Of a stretch of DNA of 64,000 bases, positions 58,477-64,000 are shown piece after piece (within the stretch, counting starts at the first letter, position 1; each line of letters starts with the position of its first letter). Made by a program: the position numbers and the translations under genes. The stretch comes from Haloplanus rubicundus. GTDB lineage: Archaea > Halobacteriota > Halobacteria > Halobacteriales > Haloferacaceae. Under the pieces are notes generated by a model, which saw only the letters and a program-made list of their open reading frames with translations, had not been told where the DNA came from and did not search any database. Location of the stretch: the NCBI RefSeq assembly GCF_003342675.1, contig NZ_CP031147.1, positions 124,001 to 188,000 of the forward strand, read 5' to 3'.

Positions 58477-60459
58477 TCATATCGTCTCGGAAGGCCCCTC
58501 TCCGGTGTCATCGTCCCACGGGGAGTCCGTAGCCTGCCCGGGGCCATCACGCTGCGTTGACCAGTCGATGTCGGCATCTTCTGCAGAGCCATCCGACTGA
58601 GGATTGTTTCCGGGACCAATGAGGTGTTTTCCGCCGCGCTTGCCGATTTGGTGGGCTGCGTAAGGGCTCCGTGTCATCGCTCCTGCGAAGACAATCCCAC
58701 TGGCCTTTCCCGCCTGAACACCGGCTTTCCCGATCCGCTTGCCAGCTCGGCCGGTTGAGACAGTAACTTGACCCGGCGCTTTCGCGGCGACTTGGGCGGT
58801 CCTGATCCTTTTCACACTCCGGGCCGATCTCGAAGCGTTCTCTCTGAGCGATTGTGCCTCCTCGCTGAATTGCTGGGCCCTGTTGTTGATGTTCATCGTC
58901 GTCTCCTCACCCGCCGAGGTTTCGTAGGTTACCGTCCCGTCGGCATCCGGGACTACTGTCGAGATCCCCTCCGCAGGTTGATCACAGTCGGTCAGGATGC
59001 CGCGGTCGGCTGCCTCGGCGACATCGAACTCGCCGCTCTGATACGCCTCGGTCAAGAAGTCGCGGTTCGAATCCGCCTCGGCAGCGGCATCCATCTGCTG
59101 AGAAATTGTTCTCCGATGTGTGTCGATACTCTCAGAACCGACTATCCTTCGAGCACTGGCTAGACTAGTTTCCTTTGCTCTAGAGCCCAGACTTTTGACT
59201 GCTCCTCCGGTTCTACTCGCTGTCGCTTGGGCTGCCTGTACCCTGGGAATTTCTGTCGTCTTCCGCCACGCGTAGTCTTTAGTTTTGGAGAGTGCCCCGG
59301 GTGCCGTATCCACGCTGTCCTCAGCAGGCGGCTCACGCGTACTGAGCGCGTCCGAGATACTGTTTCGCATCGTCCCGCCGACGCTCGAGTTGGCAGTTCC
59401 TGCTGAAGGGTCGGTCGCCGTCCCACCTGACGACCCACTCCCAACAGAGCTGCCACTTCCGGCACTCGACCCACCGGCCCCGCTTGCTCCATCAGCCGAG
59501 GACTTCGAGGCACTGCTCACGGCACCGGAGCCTGCACCGGCGCCGACAGCAACCGCCCCAACCCCAGTGGCGGCGATTGCGGCAGCTACGGTCGTCGTGA
59601 ACGCGGCGTCGACGCCGAGGGGCTGGCCGGCCCAGCCGATGGTCTTCCAGATCGTGACGAACAGAATGATCGGGAAGATCAGCGCCAGCGCCGAGGCCGT
59701 GTAGAACGAGGCAATATCACCCGAACTGGCGACGCCCCCAGTTGCAATCACATCGAACACTCGCATCACGAGCGCGATGATCGGGCCCACTAACAGGGCG
59801 TACACGCCCATCCGAAGCCACGTCGAGGCGAACCTGCTGATCGCCTTCATCGGTCCCCAGTTCGCATACCAGAGGACGGCGAAAAACGGCGCGCCTACCG
59901 CGACTGTGATTACGATGAACTGCCGGAGGACGAGTAACACCGAGGAGAGAATGGTTGCAAAGAGCATCAACGGGACAGCCACCGCGAGCGCGACGAGTTG
60001 AATTCCCGTGCCGAGGGTTGCCCCCCAACTCCCGCCGAGATCGGCGTCGAAGGTGAGTTCGAACGCCGCTGGGGCGAGGGCATTCGTCACGCCATTCGAC
60101 GCCTCGATCAGGAACCCAAACAGCGGCTTCGAGATGGCAATGAAGACGATGACGGCAACGATCCGGGCGACCATGTTCCACAGCGTCGCCTCCTGATCCT
60201 CACTAAACGGCATCACGATGAGCCCCGCCGCAATAAGGATCGGGAGCAGGGCTATGGAGAGTTCGAACACACTGTCCCACGCGTCGACAAACTGGGCGTC
60301 GGTCAGGATAGTCGGGTTGATCGTGAGCAGTGGCTTCAGCCCGAAATTGAACATCACGTTGATCGCCCCAACCAGGAGCGAGCGGAGGAACTCGATGATC
60401 GCTCGGACAATCGCATCCGGAAGCCAACCAAGGTCCAAGAGGTCAGCCACGGCACTCAC
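58477..60459 (-). CDS. VirB6/TrbL-like conjugation membrane protein
   Basis: About 660 aa from GTG 60459 (MSAVADLLDLGWLP); GTG 60450 and ATG 60495 are alternatives. Residues 10-300 contain six to eight membrane helices (LLPILIAAGLIVMPF, IVAVIVFIAISKPLFGFLI, LVALAVAVPLMLFATILSSV, MGVYALLVGPIIALVM), followed by an Ala/Gly/Ser-rich low-complexity stretch (about 305-370) and a long soluble, helical C-terminal half. This arrangement, together with the VirB4-like gene directly upstream, marks it as the polytopic channel component of a type IV secretion-like apparatus. The end lies about 245 bp before the AAA+ gene. Confidence 0.75.
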   Translation of the reverse strand: MSAVADLLDLGWLPDAIVRAIIEFLRSLLVGAINVMFNFGLKPLLTINPTILTDAQFVDAWDSVFELSIALLPILIAAGLIVMPFSEDQEATLWNMVARIVAVIVFIAISKPLFGFLIEASNGVTNALAPAAFELTFDADLGGSWGATLGTGIQLVALAVAVPLMLFATILSSVLLVLRQFIVITVAVGAPFFAVLWYANWGPMKAISRFASTWLRMGVYALLVGPIIALVMRVFDVIATGGVASSGDIASFYTASALALIFPIILFVTIWKTIGWAGQPLGVDAAFTTTVAAAIAATGVGAVAVGAGAGSGAVSSASKSSADGASGAGGSSAGSGSSVGSGSSGGTATDPSAGTANSSVGGTMRNSISDALSTREPPAEDSVDTAPGALSKTKDYAWRKTTEIPRVQAAQATASRTGGAVKSLGSRAKETSLASARRIVGSESIDTHRRTISQQMDAAAEADSNRDFLTEAYQSGEFDVAEAADRGILTDCDQPAEGISTVVPDADGTVTYETSAGEETTMNINNRAQQFSEEAQSLRENASRSARSVKRIRTAQVAAKAPGQVTVSTGRAGKRIGKAGVQAGKASGIVFAGAMTRSPYAAHQIGKRGGKHLIGPGNNPQSDGSAEDADIDWSTQRDGPGQATDSPWDDDTGEGPSETI

Positions 60460-60534
60460 CTTCCAGTATCGGTGACAGCGACGTCGACCAGACACACGGT
60501 CGGGGGAATCGGCTCTCGGTGAGTGGTGGCCGCA

Positions 60535-62910
60535 TTACTGATCCTCCCCGCGGTCAGATCGGTGGTCATCAGCAACTGCTCCGTTGCTCGCCCCGGTGGC
60601 ATCACTCTCCACTCCCCGGACATCGGCGCTGATGCCGTCCTCGTGGGATTCCTGCATCGCCATTTCGAGATCCATGTCCCGGTTCATCACGTGGGGGAGG
60701 TCGGCCAGTTCGAGTTCCGTCAGGAGAACGTCATCCTCTGGGTTGTTGCCGGAAACGACACCGTCGATCTCCGCCAACCACTCCCGTGGATCAAGCGTAT
60801 CGTCGAGGACGTGATGCTCGAACGGGCCGCTTCGCACCTCTAGCCGGCGGCGGCCGTGGACGCTGGTCGCGAGCAGGCACTCCGAGTAGTTCGAGTCCTG
60901 CCCGCGGGCGGCTGACTGGATGAACCGGATCTCGTCACTCGACAGCCCGTAGTACTGCTGGGTCTGTTCGGAAACCGATTCGGCGTAGAACAGGCACTTC
61001 ACGTCACAGTTCTCGTAGACCTCGCGGCGTTCGTTCGTCCGGACGAATTCGTGAGAGGTCTGACTCATCAGCGTCAGGCCGGCCTCGTAGTGCCGAGCAT
61101 GACGGATGTACAGGTTGATGAGATCCCGCGCTGCCGGTCGACCCAGCAGGTAGTGGGCTTCGTCGAACGTAACGTCCACCTTGTAAGGTGAGCGCTTGGC
61201 TTCGAGATAAGCCCACGAGAGCATGGCGTGGAGGATGAGTGGCATCTCGCCGGTGTCGGCGAACGAGCTCATATCCATCACGACTAGTCGCGAGGAGAGG
61301 TCGAGATTCGTCTGGCCGTTCAGATTGTGATTGATGCCGCCGGGTTTGAACGACTCGAACTTCGGCTGGAGATTCCGTGCCAGCTCCTGGTGGTGATTGG
61401 TCGGCGTGACGATCGTATCCGAGATCGAGATCCCGCTACCGTCCGAGGACTCGCCTGTCGGCTGCTCACCGTCCTCCCCGACTTCGGTCACTCCGTAGGA
61501 CTGGAACAGATCGAGTTCGGCCTCGTCGATCACGTCCGCCTCGCGTGCCGCCTCAAGCCCGCCGGCAGCGATCACGGTGACACCGCGAATCAGATCATCG
61601 AGCGTGGGTGACTCCCGAGCGTAGGTCTCGTACTCGCCGAGGATGATGCCCTTCGAGATGTAGGCGTAGTGGGCGGCCTGGATGAGCACGCCCTCCTCGC
61701 CGGCCGACATCCCATCGCGCTGATCGAAGTGGGTGTGCAGCATCTCGATCACCGATCGGATGGTGAGTGCGTAGGTGTCGTCGCCCGTCTCCTGCTCGGC
61801 CGTCGCCGGCGGTGAGATGTCCATCGGATTGACGGTGTAATTCCCACCAAAGCGGATCACTTCGCCGCCGAGAGACTGTGCGAACCGCGGGTAGTCGTCG
61901 CCGGCGGGATCGAACAGGATACACTGGACGTTCGCATCCGCGAGCAGGCGCCGGTAGATCTCCAGCTTGCGGAAGTAGCTCTTGCCTGACCCTGTCTTCC
62001 CCGAAATCGCCATCGAGTGCCCGGAGAGTGCATACCGGTTCAGGATGACGGGGCGCTTGGTGTCGTCGAAGCCCAAGAGCACGCCGTTCGGGTCGTAGAT
62101 CGAGGGCTCGACGAGATTGAAGAACGTCCCGAGTGCTTCGAGTTGGATCGGGTGGGTGTTGTCGACGGGATCGGTCACCACCGGGGTGATAGCGTCCATC
62201 GCGTCGAGTTGCTGGTGTTTCACCGGACTCAGTTCGACATCCTGCTCGGCGAGGATCGCTTCCACCCGGTCGAGCATCCCGTCCAGGTCGTCTCGGGAGT
62301 CGGCGACCAGTTCGAGGTAGATCGCCACGTCGTACAGCTTGGTCGTGCCGCGGATAGTCCGCTGGAGTAGGCGTTCGAGGTCCTCGCGGTCGAGTTGGTC
62401 TTGATAGGTATCGGTCCGGCCGCGTTTTTGCTTCAGCGCAAGCGAGGTGACCGCCTGCGTGTAGCGCTTCTGGAGCTGCCGGCGAACGTCCTTCGGTTCC
62501 CGTGGCCGGACGTGAAACGTCAGTCGGAGGTCGACATCGGCGAGCGTGAGTGGCACGAGCCATCCGAGACCCACTTTCCGGGGGAGCGAGGTGACGGTCA
62601 GGATCTGTGAGACGGTGCCGTCGCGGATCTGGAATTGCGGGTGATCCTCGACGAGCCGAGGAGCGACGATTCGCTTGTCGAGTTCGCCCCGCTCTTCGAG
62701 GGTCTCCATCGCGTTCGCGAGCCCAACCTCGTCAGCCTGTAACTGGTAGGCGGCCCACTCGATGTTCTCGGTGGTGGTCTCGCGGTCGAGGAGGTGCAGG
62801 TAGTCGATGGCGTGCTGCGTCTCCTCGCCGGACAGGTCGTCGATTGGGACGGCTTCGACGCCGTCATCGGGCCCGTCGAGACCGAGCGCGTGTTTGAGTC
62901 GCTGGATCAT
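60535..62910 (-). CDS. virB4: VirB4-like type IV secretion ATPase
   Basis: 791 aa. N-terminal 250 residues form the mixed VirB4 domain (VSQILTVTSLPRKVGLGWLV, LRLTFHVRPREPKDVRRQLQ). Then the HerA/VirB4 ATPase: Walker A AISGKTGSGKSYFRKLEIYR (about 300-319), ILFDPAGDDYPRFAQSLGG (about 325), Walker B KVDVTFDEAHYLLGR (about 583) and LTLMSQTSHEFVRTN (about 612) as the motif III/sensor region. It powers DNA or protein transfer at the membrane. It has a 75-bp gap to the VirB6-like gene and lies 66 bp behind the next membrane protein gene; all are in one operon. Confidence 0.88.
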   Translation of the reverse strand: MIQRLKHALGLDGPDDGVEAVPIDDLSGEETQHAIDYLHLLDRETTTENIEWAAYQLQADEVGLANAMETLEERGELDKRIVAPRLVEDHPQFQIRDGTVSQILTVTSLPRKVGLGWLVPLTLADVDLRLTFHVRPREPKDVRRQLQKRYTQAVTSLALKQKRGRTDTYQDQLDREDLERLLQRTIRGTTKLYDVAIYLELVADSRDDLDGMLDRVEAILAEQDVELSPVKHQQLDAMDAITPVVTDPVDNTHPIQLEALGTFFNLVEPSIYDPNGVLLGFDDTKRPVILNRYALSGHSMAISGKTGSGKSYFRKLEIYRRLLADANVQCILFDPAGDDYPRFAQSLGGEVIRFGGNYTVNPMDISPPATAEQETGDDTYALTIRSVIEMLHTHFDQRDGMSAGEEGVLIQAAHYAYISKGIILGEYETYARESPTLDDLIRGVTVIAAGGLEAAREADVIDEAELDLFQSYGVTEVGEDGEQPTGESSDGSGISISDTIVTPTNHHQELARNLQPKFESFKPGGINHNLNGQTNLDLSSRLVVMDMSSFADTGEMPLILHAMLSWAYLEAKRSPYKVDVTFDEAHYLLGRPAARDLINLYIRHARHYEAGLTLMSQTSHEFVRTNERREVYENCDVKCLFYAESVSEQTQQYYGLSSDEIRFIQSAARGQDSNYSECLLATSVHGRRRLEVRSGPFEHHVLDDTLDPREWLAEIDGVVSGNNPEDDVLLTELELADLPHVMNRDMDLEMAMQESHEDGISADVRGVESDATGASNGAVADDHRSDRGEDQ

Positions 62911-62976
62911 GGCTGAAGGGGGGTGCTTGGCGTAGCGAGGGGTGGTCGAGCGTGGTGTTGTCCCCGAGGACGGGTC

Positions 62977-64000
62977 TCAGCCATCGCTTGCCTCCGTGCG
63001 AGCCCCGGTATCCTCGGACACGGGTGGCGCCTCTTGCGCTGGAGCATCGTCGACGTGGTCGAGGGCAACTCGGCGTGATCGAACGGCGAAGCCAACCGCC
63101 ACGACGAGGACGAAGAGGCCGGCGGCGTACACCGGCACCACCACCGCCGTCTGACCGGTTGGGGTGCTGGTCCACTGAGCCGGGTAGGCCGCCTCGAATA
63201 GCGCGATTGCCGCGGCCGCCACACCGACTCCGAGGACGGAGAGGCTCTTCGCAACCTGCCGTGAGGGGAGTAGCACGACCAGACTCAGCAGGAAGGTCGG
63301 GAGGCTCCCGGCGGCGAGACCGAAGGAAACCTCCCGTACCAGGAGGGGTGGGGCGTCGACGGGAAGCTGCTGGGCACTCCCGAGGAACGCACCGAGCGCG
63401 ACGATCGCGAGGACGAGGCTGGCGACGAACGTGCCCGTGCCGAGGTAGACCGACGCCGGCGAGTGGTAGGTCTCGCCGCGCCCGATCGGTCCGACGCTCC
63501 GGACGTACCACTGGAGAAGGCGCGAGCCGTCGACGGCTTCGACGTACTCCGCTTGGACGCGCCCGTCGTATGGGAGGTCACCGACTGTCTCGGGGCGGTC
63601 CTCCGGTTCGGACTCTTCAGCGGCGGTTGTCGCCTCTCGGTCGGCGTCCTCGAAGATACTCTCCAGATCGAGGAGACCACCGTTGGCATCGGTGAGGGCC
63701 TCGTCTGCGACTCCGACGAGCGTACCTTGATTGAACGCGAGTGGCGGCTCCCGTCCGCGGTACACGCGGTACAGTACGTCGAGAACAGCTTCGCGGGAAT
63801 CGAGGATGTTCGACTCGACGCGAGTCCGGGGCAACTGGGACGCGACGCGCTGGGCGCGGGCCCACACCTCGTCGAGGTAGAATTCCTCGGCGTCGACGGA
63901 TCGAGAACGGGTGGGGAGCGGGAGGGCGTCGCGGACTCCGTCGAACCGGCTGCCACCTTCGCTCTCATCCTCGCCCTTTTCGACCGCAACGGCAACAAAG
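62977..64000 (-). CDS. Conjugation-operon membrane protein (5' partial)
   Basis: The frame is open to the window edge, so the start lies beyond it. About 340 residues are visible. The first half is soluble, with an acidic linker (ATTAAEESEPEDRPET). The second half has about four or five membrane helices (TFVASLVLAIVALGAFLG, LPTFLLSLVVLLPSRQ, VVVPVYAAGLFVLVVAVGFA) and a short acidic tail. It is directly upstream of the VirB4-like gene and probably part of the same secretion complex. No named family recognised. Confidence 0.7.
   Translation of the reverse strand, partial: FVAVAVEKGEDESEGGSRFDGVRDALPLPTRSRSVDAEEFYLDEVWARAQRVASQLPRTRVESNILDSREAVLDVLYRVYRGREPPLAFNQGTLVGVADEALTDANGGLLDLESIFEDADREATTAAEESEPEDRPETVGDLPYDGRVQAEYVEAVDGSRLLQWYVRSVGPIGRGETYHSPASVYLGTGTFVASLVLAIVALGAFLGSAQQLPVDAPPLLVREVSFGLAAGSLPTFLLSLVVLLPSRQVAKSLSVLGVGVAAAAIALFEAAYPAQWTSTPTGQTAVVVPVYAAGLFVLVVAVGFAVRSRRVALDHVDDAPAQEAPPVSEDTGARTEASDG

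Noticed and set aside
61595-62563. 322-codon frame on the same strand as virB4 but in another frame
   Set aside because: Arg/Pro/Ala-rich shadow within the VirB4-like gene.

Overview
The window is haloarchaeal DNA. The predicted proteins are strongly acidic (Asp/Glu-rich), codons favour GTC/GAC/GAG, genes abut or overlap by 1-8 bp, and many families are typical of haloarchaea (DUF7344-like and DUF7342-like HTH proteins, TumE-like toxin, VirB4/VirB6-like conjugation genes, Orc1/Cdc6 with private iterons). The content is almost wholly accessory: helicases, nucleases, toxin-antitoxin pairs, decayed insertion sequences, a replication origin and a conjugation module. I read it as part of a megaplasmid or a large integrated element, not core chromosome. 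No rRNA, tRNA or CRISPR array was recognised.

Left part (1-22.3 kb): a UvrD/RecB-like helicase-nuclease with a predicted Fe-S cluster (cut by the window edge) and a UPF1/DNA2-like helicase stand on the plus strand. Then comes a minus-strand run of ten genes from about 20.5 kb down to 6.1 kb, nearly all overlapping or touching: vWA protein, HAD-like/HEAT protein, HTH regulator, a gene whose N-terminus is a stub of an ADP-ribosylglycohydrolase, a small CARF-like sensor, a PIN-like nuclease, a small unknown protein, and DrmE-like, DrmA-like (helicase) and DrmB-like (DUF1998) proteins of the DISARM anti-phage system. No methyltransferase and no DrmC are present. This run is the best candidate for an undescribed composite defence system. 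A DUF4143-type ATPase is divergent from it.

Middle-left (22.3-34.4 kb): gene turnover. A TnpB tail with its terminal hairpins, a broken IS5-like transposase, frameshifted ADP-ribosylglycohydrolase and zinc-ribbon genes, an integrase tail, and a GIY-YIG nuclease gene flanked by imperfect direct repeats. Intact genes here include a CBS-HEPN protein, a PD-(D/E)XK-like protein, an HNH restriction-type enzyme and a TumE/HTH pair.

Replication module (34.4-46 kb): a damaged PolB-type DNA polymerase gene fused at its 5' side to a fragment of an AAA+ gene whose full copy lies at 42.0-43.7 kb; an Orc1/Cdc6 gene inside nine 20-bp iterons; and two copies of a palindrome-flanked promoter at the edges of the origin region. 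The AAA+ gene sits in a tight operon with two Tat-signal-like proteins. Divergent from that operon are an AbrB-like regulator, a lone PEP-utiliser mobile domain lacking its histidine, and an unknown protein.

Right part (48-64 kb): a membrane-tailed Mrr-type nuclease, a PadR-like regulator (with a stray paralogous tail), a PIN/RHH toxin-antitoxin pair, and a possible three-gene defence cassette (unknown protein; PLD nuclease fused to a P-loop ATPase; GIY-YIG nuclease). The window ends in a type IV secretion-like conjugation module: membrane AAA+ ATPase, VirB6-like protein, VirB4-like ATPase and a further membrane protein running off the edge.
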